Assembly: GCA_964373165.1 (NCBI GenBank)
Contig: CAYJTF010000001.1
Coordinates: forward strand, 1 to 61,997
Origin: JAGVVZ01 sp964373165
GTDB lineage: Archaea; Aenigmatarchaeota; Aenigmatarchaeia; CG10238-14
Reading direction: 5' to 3'
DNA: 61,997 nucleotides
The notes below the pieces were generated by a model that saw only the letters and a list, made by a program, of their open reading frames with translations, was not told where the DNA came from and ran no database searches. The translations under genes were made by a program, and so were the position numbers. Below are positions 26,257 through 36,277 of the stretch, one piece after another; position 1 is the stretch's first letter, and the number at the start of each line of letters is the position of its first letter.

Positions 26257-27741
26257 ATGTCCGTTTTCAATAAAACTGTTTCAAATACGTTTTATATGGT
26301 TTTAGTTTGGGGAACTTTGACTTTGACGTCATTTTTCTTTCAACTTTTATCAATAAAATATCTTACACAAGAAGATTTTGGTATATCTCTTACAGCTATA
26401 AATTTTTCTGTTTTTATATCGAGTATAGTGATATTAGGTTTTAACATAGCTATAGCAAAATTGATTCCTGAATATATTAGAAAAAAGAAACACGAAAGAG
26501 CCAGAAACATAGTTTCTAGATCCTTTATTATAATATTAATTTCTAGTTTCATTGTTTCGGCTATAATACTTATAAATTTCAAACAAATTTCCATTTTACT
26601 TAAAATGCCTGTATCGGTCTTGATTTTATCAGTAATTTCAATGTTTTTCTATTCTTTGGCAATATTCTTTGGCAATATTGTTTATGGTATGCAGAATATG
26701 AAGAGATATTTTATATCTGGTAGTGCGTTTGGCATATCAAAGCTTATAATTTCCTTTCTCTTAATCCTTCTCGGTTTCAGATATTTTGGACCTATTGTGG
26801 GATTTCTAATTGGAAACATTATTTGGCTAGCACTACTTTTTACACCAAAAATGATAACATTTAAAATAAAAAAATTCAACGACAGAAAACTCTTTGAGTA
26901 TAGTGTTCCCGGATTGCTTAGTACATTTTCAAATTCTTTATTTACAAATGCTCAGTATATAATTTTATCGATAATAAAAACAGTTAAAATAACAGGTGTG
27001 TTTGGTGTAGGCATGCTGATTTCTTCTGTTGTTGCCGTTATACCTAATATTTTATCTTTATCTATATTTCCGATATTATCTGAATTATCAGTTGGTGGCA
27101 GAAAAAGTCAGTCTCTAAGATTGTTAAAGTACACGATTAAATACTCATTGTTTTTTACTATTCCAATCATTTTTATTTTTTCTATATTTAGCAATACTAT
27201 AATTTTATTATTTGCAAATGAAAATTATGTCAATGCTAAATACATAATACCAATTATTTCGGTATCTTCATTAATAATGTCTCTTGCTTCAGGAATGAAC
27301 AATGCCATATATGCCGCTAAAAAACCTATAACATACAAATATATTTTATTGTTAGTTTCTTCCATTTTCCTTATAATAACGCCTGTTTTATCATACTTGA
27401 AGGGCGATATAGGTATATCCATTGGATTTTTTGTAACTATGGTAATATTTTTTATAATAAGTTTTATTAATTTAAGAAAAACCATAAAACTGGAATTTCC
27501 TTCAATAAATTTATTGAAAATTTTATTGGCGTCGTTTTTAGTTTTTGTTCCATGGACTTTTTTTGTATCATATGTAAATAATATAATTTCTCTAATTATT
27601 GTTTCACTTATTTCACTTGTGTTGTATGTGTTGCTACTTGTTTTATTGAAATTTTATGAGAATGATGATAAGCGTATAATTAAATCATTCTTGAACAAAA
27701 TGAGGATTAATAACTTTGACAAAATAATTGATAGGATTTAG
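26257..27741 (+). CDS. Polysaccharide/lipid-linked oligosaccharide flippase (Wzx/MATE-like)
   Basis: 494 aa with about 12-14 membrane segments. The N-terminal pattern YMVLVWGTLTLTSFFFQLLSIKYLTQEDFGI matches RfbX/Wzx-type flippases of the MOP superfamily. It would move the assembled lipid-linked glycan across the membrane, next to AglB, which would then transfer it. A 13-bp tandem duplication (26651-26679) lies inside the fourth membrane segment. The stop codon overlaps that of the convergent aglB by 4 bp. Confidence 0.85.
   Translation: MSVFNKTVSNTFYMVLVWGTLTLTSFFFQLLSIKYLTQEDFGISLTAINFSVFISSIVILGFNIAIAKLIPEYIRKKKHERARNIVSRSFIIILISSFIVSAIILINFKQISILLKMPVSVLILSVISMFFYSLAIFFGNIVYGMQNMKRYFISGSAFGISKLIISFLLILLGFRYFGPIVGFLIGNIIWLALLFTPKMITFKIKKFNDRKLFEYSVPGLLSTFSNSLFTNAQYIILSIIKTVKITGVFGVGMLISSVVAVIPNILSLSIFPILSELSVGGRKSQSLRLLKYTIKYSLFFTIPIIFIFSIFSNTIILLFANENYVNAKYIIPIISVSSLIMSLASGMNNAIYAAKKPITYKYILLLVSSIFLIITPVLSYLKGDIGISIGFFVTMVIFFIISFINLRKTIKLEFPSINLLKILLASFLVFVPWTFFVSYVNNIISLIIVSLISLVLYVLLLVLLKFYENDDKRIIKSFLNKMRINNFDKIIDRI
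26651..26679 (+). repeat. 13-bp tandem repeat inside flippase gene
   Basis: ATTCTTTGGCAAT occurs at 26651-26663 and 26664-26676, followed by ATT. The two copies are read in different frames (SLAI, then FFGNI). A one-unit change would shift the frame and truncate the flippase. Confidence 0.9.
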
Positions 27742-29942
27742 TTTATGTTAACTTTAAACAGCTTTATTTCTGAGTTTGAATATACCATTTCGAAATTGCT
27801 TAATCCGCTTCCACTGAAAAAGAATGTTCTAACAAAAATACTATCCTTTATTTGTGGTGCGAAGTATATAGCATTCTCAAACCCGGGTTGTATCCAAATT
27901 AATCCGTCTATTTTTTCTAATTTTGTTGGATATTCTGATAAATCTAAAAACTGGACTTGGCCTTTATCATTGAAAAACATAATGTTTGTTATGACGAATC
28001 TATTATTATAGATAGGTATTAACGTATTATTTTTTTGTATAATACTAAACTTCAAACCGGATCCACCATATTCATATGTAATAACATTATTTCCATCCTT
28101 ATCTGTCATTATAACAGGTTTTCCATCTTGATCTCTCTGCAAATTTAATACCCATGGGCACCATACCCAAACACCTCTTTCTTGGTAAGCAAATTCTCCG
28201 CATGAAACTTGACCCTCTTCAGTTTTTGGCGTAGAGGCACAACATGATCCTGGATTCTTTAGAAAATCTTCTCGTGATGTTACAGGAACTCTAAAACCAC
28301 CAAAATAGTTCATCCAGGTAAACTTGCCTATCAGGTCACTACTTGATACAAAATATATTTCTGATATTTTATCACATGCCTCTTTCGGTACTATATTACC
28401 ATATACATCTTTTATTTTCTGACAGTCCTCTGGTTTTAATTGCGAATATTTTTTCAGTATCTCAATCGCCTCTTTTTCATCGTTTGTTGACATTATCTTT
28501 CCCATATCTTGTATTCTATTATTGTGATTGTATGGTATGCATTCGGTTGGCCCACAATGTGCACCATCTCCATGAACCTTCAGTCCAGTATAGCCAGCAA
28601 TTATATGTCCGGGGTCCCACCACGTTGCTACTAGTGCGTTTTTATCTGCATTATTTTTAAGCCAATCTAACATCCCAATCCAATTTGAACTTATATCATA
28701 ACCACCAGAGTTCATTGAATAAGCCAAGGTTTGTGATGTGTATAATAATACGAGAAATGCCAATAATCCTAGTACAGTAGATTTGACTAATAGTTCCTTG
28801 TTTTTTACATAACTTATTATGCTACCTATAACATATCCGGCTGATGCAGCAACAGCTACGGAGAAAAGTAATGCAAATCTAACACCGTTTAAAATTATAT
28901 AAAATGTTACTAGTGCCCAAATAAATAGAAAAATTTCCTCTATGTTAGGCCTTTCCTTTTTATATAATTTATATGCTACTAGCAAAGGTAATCCTATTAA
29001 CATGAAATATGAGGGTATTGTACCGATTCTTTGTATTACAGAATTAAATCCAGATTTTGTTAATACATCAACAGGTTGTAGTTCTGCAACAGATACGTTT
29101 ACTATGACACCTTTGCCTAATCTGAACCCAGATGCAGTTAATATAAAAATACCTACATTACCCAAACCTATTATTGTCCCGATTATGTTTGTTATTAATA
29201 CGATCATCAATAATGGCAATAAAGGTTTTTTCAGCTCGGTCCACATCTCCTTTACGTTTATTTTTAATTTATTTTTTTTGTAGTTTTTGATGATATTTTG
29301 TAAAACATACAAAGGCAAAAGCAGAGAGAAAAATAAAATTACGTACCACCCAAACCACCAGCTATATACAAATAATAAGTTAGATATGACAGCAAATGCA
29401 ATAGAATACCATTTAGGATTTTTCATTGCGAGAAAGATTGAATATACGCATAAGTATGAGTAAAACACAACCACAACATCTGTGTCTAAATATCCGGCAA
29501 GAGACACACTAACAAACACAGGAGTCATGACAGCAAATATGGCCGTGGCTAGACCACCCCATTCATTTGAAAGTTCTTTGCCTAAAAAATAAGCAGGTAT
29601 TACACTAAGTGATGCCATTATAGCTGGAGAGAGTATAGCTGCTTTCATAAAAGTTATTTCTGTGAATACATTGAGTAATTTGTAAAAAAGTATTATAGTA
29701 TAAAGCCAACCACTACTTGATGGAAACGGTCTTCCAGGAGGGAAGAACGACAATATATCCCATTTTGGAGGCTTTAAATTATTGTCTAATATCTCTTTGG
29801 CATGTCTGTAAAACCACCATGGATCATAATCCGCAACGAGATCAGGTATTTCCGTAGTTCTACTCTTATATGTTAAAATGATTACTAACAACAATAGTGC
29901 GATTGATATCAAAAAATTAACTTTTATTTTTGATAATTTCAT
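27738..29942 (-). CDS. aglB: Oligosaccharyltransferase STT3/AglB
   Basis: 734-aa catalytic subunit that transfers a lipid-linked glycan to Asn of secreted proteins. About 13 N-terminal membrane helices carry the acidic metal-binding pairs DYDPWWFYR (residues 39-47) and GYLDTDVV (near 157). The C-terminal soluble domain begins with WWDPGHIIAGY near 440, the WWDxG sequon-binding motif with an unusual proline, and SSDLIGKFTWM is the probable DK/MI-type motif. Four closely spaced Cys (PGSCCAST, VSCGEF) may form disulfides. It is the only oligosaccharyltransferase in the island. It begins at 29942, overlapping the upstream GT4 by 4 bp. Confidence 0.93.
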   Translation of the reverse strand: MKLSKIKVNFLISIALLLLVIILTYKSRTTEIPDLVADYDPWWFYRHAKEILDNNLKPPKWDILSFFPPGRPFPSSSGWLYTIILFYKLLNVFTEITFMKAAILSPAIMASLSVIPAYFLGKELSNEWGGLATAIFAVMTPVFVSVSLAGYLDTDVVVVFYSYLCVYSIFLAMKNPKWYSIAFAVISNLLFVYSWWFGWYVILFFSLLLPLYVLQNIIKNYKKNKLKINVKEMWTELKKPLLPLLMIVLITNIIGTIIGLGNVGIFILTASGFRLGKGVIVNVSVAELQPVDVLTKSGFNSVIQRIGTIPSYFMLIGLPLLVAYKLYKKERPNIEEIFLFIWALVTFYIILNGVRFALLFSVAVAASAGYVIGSIISYVKNKELLVKSTVLGLLAFLVLLYTSQTLAYSMNSGGYDISSNWIGMLDWLKNNADKNALVATWWDPGHIIAGYTGLKVHGDGAHCGPTECIPYNHNNRIQDMGKIMSTNDEKEAIEILKKYSQLKPEDCQKIKDVYGNIVPKEACDKISEIYFVSSSDLIGKFTWMNYFGGFRVPVTSREDFLKNPGSCCASTPKTEEGQVSCGEFAYQERGVWVWCPWVLNLQRDQDGKPVIMTDKDGNNVITYEYGGSGLKFSIIQKNNTLIPIYNNRFVITNIMFFNDKGQVQFLDLSEYPTKLEKIDGLIWIQPGFENAIYFAPQIKDSIFVRTFFFSGSGLSNFEMVYSNSEIKLFKVNIN

Positions 29943-31000
29943 GTTCCCGATCTCTCTGTTATTATAGAATCATAAATGTCTATTAATCTTTTTAAAAACG
30001 ATCCCCATGTATATTTTTTTGCTATTTTCCTGTTTTCTAATCCATGTTTTCTCGTTACCCCCGGGTTTTCTTTATAATATCTTATATTTTTTATTATTTG
30101 ATTTACTGAGTTGGAACTCATAATATTGCCGCATTGTCCTATGTCGACGGTAGATGTTACAGCACATCCTGCAGACATGGCTTCTAATATTGTTATACCA
30201 AAACCTTCAGTTAAGGATGGTAGACAAAATATAGATGCTTTATTATACATGTTTACGATTTCTTTATCTTTTAATGGTCCAGTAAAAAATACATTGTCTG
30301 GAGAGTTAGTTTTTAGTTTATCTATATAACTCCCACCACCAACTATTATGAAATCTGTTTCTTTCATTATTTTTGCAGATTCTATCAAATTATCTAAACC
30401 TTTTATTTTTGCTACAAACTCATCCATAGAAAAATTTCCAACAAACAAAACACAATCCTCCTTTTTCTTATAATCATATTTTTTTACTTCAGTGCCAGGC
30501 GTTAAGATATTAATTTTATCTCTTCTGATGCCGATATCCATACCAATTTTTTTAGATAAATTGTTTTGGAAGACATAAGCATCATAATCTCTAACTAAAT
30601 AGAATTTTTCCATTGTTTCGAAAGCAGATCCAATAAGAGGTCCCCTTACAACTTTCCAATTTTTTCCGAATATATGATGTATATAACATAAAATTGGTTT
30701 TTTTGATATTCTAGAAGCCAAGTACGATGCATAGCACACATTTCCACTACTTGTATGTATTACATCAACGTCTTTTGAATATTTTTTTATTATCGGAAAA
30801 CTAAAATTCATTAAATAACGATTTATTGGTATTCTGATACTTTCAATTCCTTGATATTTTTTAATTTTATAATTTCCACTGCATATAACCTTTATCTCAT
30901 GTCCTTTGTTCGCTAATTCAGTAGCAATTTTTAATGAAAGGGTTTCACCGCCGCCAGCTACATCTGGCGGAAATAGCTCTTGAGTCATTAAAATTTTCAT
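29939..31000 (-). CDS. GT4 family glycosyltransferase
   Basis: 353 aa, GT-B fold. LMTQELFPPDVAGGGETLSLKIA at the N-terminus, CVLFVGNFSMDEFVAKIKGLDNLI and the donor site LTEGFGITILEAMSAGCAV with E-x7-E. It precedes aglB with a 4-bp overlap, so it probably belongs to the same transcript. Specificity unknown. Confidence 0.85.
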   Translation of the reverse strand: MKILMTQELFPPDVAGGGETLSLKIATELANKGHEIKVICSGNYKIKKYQGIESIRIPINRYLMNFSFPIIKKYSKDVDVIHTSSGNVCYASYLASRISKKPILCYIHHIFGKNWKVVRGPLIGSAFETMEKFYLVRDYDAYVFQNNLSKKIGMDIGIRRDKINILTPGTEVKKYDYKKKEDCVLFVGNFSMDEFVAKIKGLDNLIESAKIMKETDFIIVGGGSYIDKLKTNSPDNVFFTGPLKDKEIVNMYNKASIFCLPSLTEGFGITILEAMSAGCAVTSTVDIGQCGNIMSSNSVNQIIKNIRYYKENPGVTRKHGLENRKIAKKYTWGSFLKRLIDIYDSIITERSGT

Positions 31001-31066
31001 TTTTTCACATTAAATATTGATAACTGAATAAAAATTACTTATTAGACAACATACATTAATCGCTAC

Positions 31067-32596
31067 CTAATTCAACATAGGCGATTTCTTTTTATGCGCT
31101 TTTCCGTTGCTGTTGACAACTCCTAATGCTTTCCTGCTTTTTGTTAGCCTTTTAGCCAAATAAGCAGCATAACTTAGAGCGTATCCAAATACTCTTGTTC
31201 CTTCTACAGGATCTAAATTTTTTGTAATCGTTTGCCATATCTGTTTGGGGTTTGTGTAAAATCTTATCATTAGTTTATCTCTCAATTCATTAATTTCTTC
31301 AGACGTCAAATGAGGATAATTAACAAGACATTTTAGTTGTCCGTTTTCGTCTAGCCATTCATCATAATTTTCTGTAACTAAATAACCGTTGTGTTTTGCC
31401 CATTCATAAAACTCTGTTCCCGGAAAAGGTACAGCTTGTTGAAAGAAAACCATGTCAGGATTCATTCTTTTGGCAAACTGAAAAGTTTGTTCTACACTCT
31501 CTTTTGTATCACCAGATAATCCTATCATAAAGCAGCCAAATATTCTTAAACCCACTTTTTTGGCATCTCTAGTAAATCTTTCAGCTTGAGCTAACTCAAT
31601 ACCCTTTCTTATATTGTTCAACACTTGCTGGTTCCCACTTTCGTATCCAACTATAAGAATTCTTGCTCCCGCGTCTTTCATTGTTTTCATTATATCATAA
31701 TCTAATTGTGCTCTGGCATTGCATGACCAAACCACATCTAATCCCCTTTCTTTTATTTCTTTGCAGATTGATGAAACCCTGTCTCTGTTTATTGTGAACG
31801 TGTCGTCTTCAAAGAATATTTCCTTTACCTGTGGCATTTTTTTATTTATAAATTCTATTTCATCCACTACATTTTTAGGTGATCTCATTCTGAATGTGTG
31901 CATTGTAAATACTTGTGGATAGTCACAGTAATTGCATCTAGCTGGGCATCCTCTGCTAGTCCATGTTTGGAGCATAGGATATCTGGCCAGAGCATATCTA
32001 TAATCATAAACACTGAGAAATTCTTTATAGACCTTTGAAACAAATGGTAAAGCATCTAAGTCTTGTATTAGAGGTCTTGGTGGAGTGTTAATAATAGTTT
32101 TGTTTTCTCTGAAGGATATACCAGGAATTTGCTTGAGGTTGTTACTCTTTAAGCCATTCTTTTCTAAGTGATCTGCTATATCCTTTATTGTATAATCATA
32201 TTCCCCTCTTGCTAAAAAATCTATATTTTTTGACATTTGCATTGTATCTATAGGTAAAGCACTTACATGCTTCCCCGCTAAAACAATTTTACTCTCTTTG
32301 ATTTCCTTTATCTTGTCAACAAAGTTTACATCGCTATGTATTGTCGGTGTAGATGTTTCAACAACTATCATTTCTGGATCAAATTTATCGATCATCTTTA
32401 AAGTTTCTTTTTGATCCATTTCTTTAGCTATGGCATCTACTAGTAAGGGCTTATGGTTGCTGAATTCCATAAGTACACCCGTTGCGTAACTTAACCAAAA
32501 AGGATAATATAACGTACCAGATTTAGTAAACTCGGGCCACCTGCTGTCCTTGCTTATTTTCACTCTATAAGGTGAATTTAATAACATTATTTTCAT
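31067..32596 (-). CDS. B12-binding-type radical SAM protein (HpnJ-like)
   Basis: 509 aa. The N-terminal 170 residues resemble a cobalamin-binding Rossmann domain (IMLLNSPYRV, PEMIVVETSTPTIHSD, KIVLAGKHVSALP) without a clear DxHxxG motif. The radical SAM centre is SRGCPARCNYCD (CxxxCxxC near 220), followed by FFEDDTFTINR and IVGYESGNQQVLNNIRKG. The overall layout is like HpnJ of hopanoid clusters and related methylases or isomerases. In this island it may modify a sugar or the polyprenyl carrier. It stands alone on its strand. Confidence 0.75.
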   Translation of the reverse strand: MKIMLLNSPYRVKISKDSRWPEFTKSGTLYYPFWLSYATGVLMEFSNHKPLLVDAIAKEMDQKETLKMIDKFDPEMIVVETSTPTIHSDVNFVDKIKEIKESKIVLAGKHVSALPIDTMQMSKNIDFLARGEYDYTIKDIADHLEKNGLKSNNLKQIPGISFRENKTIINTPPRPLIQDLDALPFVSKVYKEFLSVYDYRYALARYPMLQTWTSRGCPARCNYCDYPQVFTMHTFRMRSPKNVVDEIEFINKKMPQVKEIFFEDDTFTINRDRVSSICKEIKERGLDVVWSCNARAQLDYDIMKTMKDAGARILIVGYESGNQQVLNNIRKGIELAQAERFTRDAKKVGLRIFGCFMIGLSGDTKESVEQTFQFAKRMNPDMVFFQQAVPFPGTEFYEWAKHNGYLVTENYDEWLDENGQLKCLVNYPHLTSEEINELRDKLMIRFYTNPKQIWQTITKNLDPVEGTRVFGYALSYAAYLAKRLTKSRKALGVVNSNGKAHKKKSPMLN

Positions 32597-32709
32597 AATA
32601 TCACATTATAATTAACACTGTTATATTTTATAAATGGAATACTTTTATAAATCTTAAACTATTCTATTTTAAGATATTTCTTAAAATACATATGAGATAA
32701 AGGATAAAA

Positions 32710-34371
32710 ATGGCTAAAGATAAGGAAATATCTATAGAAATACCAAAACCAGAGATTCTGTTTATACTCCTCATATTATCTGTATTTTCATTTTTAGAAT
32801 TCAGAGTCATGACTTCCAGAGGTCTGGCATTTGGTGATGAGGGATATCATTCTATACTAGCAAAATATATGGGAGATAATAAAGAATATCCTGTTTGGAA
32901 CCCTATTTTAGGTTCAGAAGATTCAAAAAATGGTTTTTTTGATAACCCATTTTGGCATCTGCTTCTAGGAGGGTTTTTCTCTGTTTTTGGTTTCCATGAG
33001 TTTATAATAAAAGTACTACCTCCCTTTATAGGAGTAGTACTTGTAGGACTGTCAACATATATATTAGGCAAAAGGATCTTTAATAAAGAGATAGGAGTAA
33101 TTGCCTGTATAATGGCAATAACAGTTCCGTCCATGGTTACGTATTCTTTGCTAGCATATAAAGACACAACCTTTGTACTATTTTTTTCTCTTGCTAGCAT
33201 GTGCCTCATACTTGGTCTTATTTCCGAAAAATCAAAATATTTTATATTAGGAGGAGTGTTTTCCGGGCTATCTTTTTTGACTAAAACTCCAGCTTATGTT
33301 GCAATACCTTTGTTATTGGGCTCTATGTTTCTATTTAGACTAAAAGAAAAGAAAAAAATGGAAACTGTTTTGAAAGAATTTTTGCCAGTATTTCTTATTT
33401 TTATCATAATATCCGGATCATTTGTTCTTAGAAATTTTGTTCACTACAAAACAATTTGTGCACCTTTACCTTTAATAAGCGATTCCACTTGCTATAAAAA
33501 ATCTAGTTACGAAGAGAAAAACAAATATGAAGGCAGAACAGAAGAGATAGGTGTAGAAGGCAGTGCTTTCAGAATGGTTATAATGAACTATTTTAGTTTT
33601 TCTTACGGATATCTGATATTTGTACCTCTTTCATTTATTTTAGGGTTATTCCTGCTTTTTTTGAGAAAAAGTAAGCAAGATATATTATTGTTAATTTCAG
33701 TAGCATCATTTTTACCAGTAGCTTATTTCGCATTTCCCGGTAGAGCAGAAGATACGTCAAGATTTTTGTTGCCCCTAGTTCCTTTGATTGCTTTAATTTC
33801 TGCAAATTATTGGGAAAAAATATACGTATTCGTCAAGAATCATTACAAACACTTAGCATTAATAATATTCATTACAGTTCTTGTTTTTGGTTATTACAAC
33901 TATATAGATAAACTAAAAACAATGGAGAGAGTAAAAGAGTTTTCTCCTGCCTTCTTCGAAGCTTGTGAATGGATCAGAGAAAACACACCCAAGAGTTCTA
34001 GACTAGGCGTTGTTATATGGGCGGGCGCCACTGCATACAATTGTCAAAGAGAGGTCGGTGGAGGCGGTGGAGACGTGACATTGAGTCAAAACCTCACTTT
34101 AGCATTATCAGTTCTTAAAATGCAAGGATCCACGCACGTTTTCATACAAAAATTTAGCATAGGCTGGAATGACGAAAAATTAACGGAAAGATATCCAATA
34201 AGTTTCGTTGATTTTCTTGAGGAAAATCCAGAACACTTTAAAAAAATCTATGAAAACGGACCGGATTTATCGCAATGCAAACTTCGAGGGGGCTGCGATG
34301 GAACTATACTTTATGAAATAGATTATTCCAACATAACATTAATTCCTAAAGATATTTTATCAAGGTCATAA
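32710..34371 (+). CDS. Membrane glycosyltransferase (GT39/PMT-like)
   Basis: 553 aa with about eleven membrane segments after a short cytoplasmic N-terminus. The first loop has LAFGDEGYHSILAKYMGDN, the GT-C acidic D-E pair; FDNPFWHLLLGGFFSVFG is the following amphipathic loop. The C-terminal 150 residues are extracytoplasmic, with SSRLGVVIWAGA and several Cys. It has its own upstream AT-rich promoter region (32.6-32.7 kb). Confidence 0.7.
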   Translation: MAKDKEISIEIPKPEILFILLILSVFSFLEFRVMTSRGLAFGDEGYHSILAKYMGDNKEYPVWNPILGSEDSKNGFFDNPFWHLLLGGFFSVFGFHEFIIKVLPPFIGVVLVGLSTYILGKRIFNKEIGVIACIMAITVPSMVTYSLLAYKDTTFVLFFSLASMCLILGLISEKSKYFILGGVFSGLSFLTKTPAYVAIPLLLGSMFLFRLKEKKKMETVLKEFLPVFLIFIIISGSFVLRNFVHYKTICAPLPLISDSTCYKKSSYEEKNKYEGRTEEIGVEGSAFRMVIMNYFSFSYGYLIFVPLSFILGLFLLFLRKSKQDILLLISVASFLPVAYFAFPGRAEDTSRFLLPLVPLIALISANYWEKIYVFVKNHYKHLALIIFITVLVFGYYNYIDKLKTMERVKEFSPAFFEACEWIRENTPKSSRLGVVIWAGATAYNCQREVGGGGGDVTLSQNLTLALSVLKMQGSTHVFIQKFSIGWNDEKLTERYPISFVDFLEENPEHFKKIYENGPDLSQCKLRGGCDGTILYEIDYSNITLIPKDILSRS

Positions 34372-34372
34372 T

Positions 34373-35272
34373 TTATTTTATACTCTGAATACTCTGTAAA
34401 AATTCTTTATCTATAGGTGCAACATAATTCGGTGGATTAGTTGGCGCTGGTTTCAAGCCAACACATATTTTGCATATTTCCCAATCAAACTTTCCTGTCA
34501 TTAAGTCATGTCTAACCTTTTTCCAAATTGGTTTGTTCCAGATATCTATTAAGTTTTCTTTGTTTGTATCGCCAAATACATGCTGTGAAAAATAATCATT
34601 GCAACATAATATTACATGACCGTTATAATCAACTACTACTATATCAGAAGGCAATGGACAAAGTTTCATTTTTATCATATTAGTAGGATCAACTAGCCCA
34701 CCTCTGTTGGACAAATCTGTATTTTCCATGGTGTAAACACGGTAGTGTATATATTTCCTTTTTTGCAACCAATTGACTTCTTTGAACAAATTACTCATAT
34801 TAACGGACATTTTTTCTCCATGCTGAGTTATCAAAAATTTATCCACACCGCTGTTTATTAGATTATGAAAGGTTTCTTTATTCAAAAAGTCTCCGTTTGT
34901 AAATATGATTATTTTACATTCCGGTAGTTTTCTCTTGACATACTTCATAAGTCTTGGTAATCTCTTATCTAATAAAGGCTCACCATAAAAATGCGGGCTA
35001 ATTCTTCCAGAAAAATTTATTTTAGATAAGTCATCTATTATTTTTTTGAAAAGCTTCTCATTCATCAATTTAGATTCTCTTTTATAGTATCTAACTGGGC
35101 AATAAACACATCTTCTATTACATACTGATATTGTTTCTATTTCAACCGCTTTGAACATATCAGTGGTTCTGTATTTTAAATAATTTTTCGTGTTCCAATA
35201 CAATTTAGCAAAAAATGACTGCACACCTGAGGATAAAAAATCTTTTCCTATATCAAAAATTGATAAACCCAT
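34373..35272 (-). CDS. Radical SAM/SPASM domain protein
   Basis: 299 aa. The radical SAM motif CNRRCVYC (CxxxCxxC) is near residues 51-58; FYGEPLLDKRLPRLMKYVK follows the typical GGEP position. The C-terminus holds further cysteines (LCPLPSD, LCCNDYF, ICKICVGL) fitting a SPASM auxiliary Fe-S cluster domain, with FGDTNKENLIDIWN. Family members modify peptides or sugars; here it lies between a membrane glycosyltransferase and a GT2 gene, so glycan modification is a reasonable guess. Confidence 0.8.
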   Translation of the reverse strand: MGLSIFDIGKDFLSSGVQSFFAKLYWNTKNYLKYRTTDMFKAVEIETISVCNRRCVYCPVRYYKRESKLMNEKLFKKIIDDLSKINFSGRISPHFYGEPLLDKRLPRLMKYVKRKLPECKIIIFTNGDFLNKETFHNLINSGVDKFLITQHGEKMSVNMSNLFKEVNWLQKRKYIHYRVYTMENTDLSNRGGLVDPTNMIKMKLCPLPSDIVVVDYNGHVILCCNDYFSQHVFGDTNKENLIDIWNKPIWKKVRHDLMTGKFDWEICKICVGLKPAPTNPPNYVAPIDKEFLQSIQSIK

Positions 35273-35317
35273 AAACTTTTTTAGATTATTTAAGATAAAA
35301 GTATTAACATTATAGAA

Positions 35318-36277
35318 TTAAATTCTACCCATTTTGTTTTTTATATTTAAATTGATGGTCTTGTCAATAATACCGTAAACAACAAACACCATCGATATTA
35401 CATCAAAAAACGGTGTAATAAAAGACTTAATATTTTTTGTAATAAAAAACATTTTTATTGTTCGCTTAAACTCAACAATAAAAAAAGTTAAAATTCCAAG
35501 TAATCCCACCATGTTGAATGGTTTATTGAAAAACAGAAATAATATGTATATGGGAAAAAAAGCCAATAAAAATACAAATCCAATTCTCTTTATACCTTCA
35601 AATTTATGTTTTCTCAGTGAAAAAACGAGTGATCTTCCCATCCATCTGCTTTGACCAACTAATTCCTTTACTCCTTCTATTTGTTTATGCCACAAAATTG
35701 CCTTAGGTGCATATTGTATTTTATACCCAGATTTATGCATTCTATGAAATAATTCCCAATCTATATAGTATCCATATTCTGGATCAACGCCATTAAGTTT
35801 TTTTAAAACATTTTTTTTGATAGCTCTAGGTATTCTTTGTTTTGATTGCGACCACCCCAATTCGTGTCTCAGATGCAGCATTTGAGCTATGAATTTATTT
35901 TTATTATATAGTTTTTCGTTTCCTTCGACGCCGGCAGTATTTTCATTTTCCAGAAACTTATTGACTATCTCCTTTATGTAATTTTTATGTAATATCATAT
36001 CAGAATCAATAAAGACAACCAAATCTCCATTTGAACTTTTCCATCCTAAATTTCTTGCATTACCCATACCTTCATGCGGACCTTTTATAACTTTCACCGG
36101 AAATTTCTCAACTATTTCTGATGTTTTATCAGTTGAGCCATCGTCTACAACTATAGTTTCCAATTTGTTTTTGGGATAATTTATTTTTATTATTGAATTT
36201 AAAAGCCTACCAATATCTTTTTCTTCATTGTAAGCAGTGATAACTATTGACACTTTTGGTAATTTCATATTTATCAT
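35318..36277 (-). CDS. GT2 glycosyltransferase with C-terminal membrane segments
   Basis: 319 aa. GT-A domain with VSIVITAYNEEKDIGRLLNSI, IVVDDGSTDKTSEIV, the metal site VVFIDSDMIL and WELFHRMHKSGYKIQ; then three membrane helices after about residue 225. The ATG at 36277 overlaps the stop of the upstream methyltransferase (ATGA), indicating coupling. A second in-frame ATG lies at 36268. Confidence 0.85.
   Translation of the reverse strand: MINMKLPKVSIVITAYNEEKDIGRLLNSIIKINYPKNKLETIVVDDGSTDKTSEIVEKFPVKVIKGPHEGMGNARNLGWKSSNGDLVVFIDSDMILHKNYIKEIVNKFLENENTAGVEGNEKLYNKNKFIAQMLHLRHELGWSQSKQRIPRAIKKNVLKKLNGVDPEYGYYIDWELFHRMHKSGYKIQYAPKAILWHKQIEGVKELVGQSRWMGRSLVFSLRKHKFEGIKRIGFVFLLAFFPIYILFLFFNKPFNMVGLLGILTFFIVEFKRTIKMFFITKNIKSFITPFFDVISMVFVVYGIIDKTINLNIKNKMGRI

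Noticed and set aside
28343..28660. 105-codon plus-strand frame inside aglB
   Set aside because: Antisense shadow of the WWDPG region of AglB.
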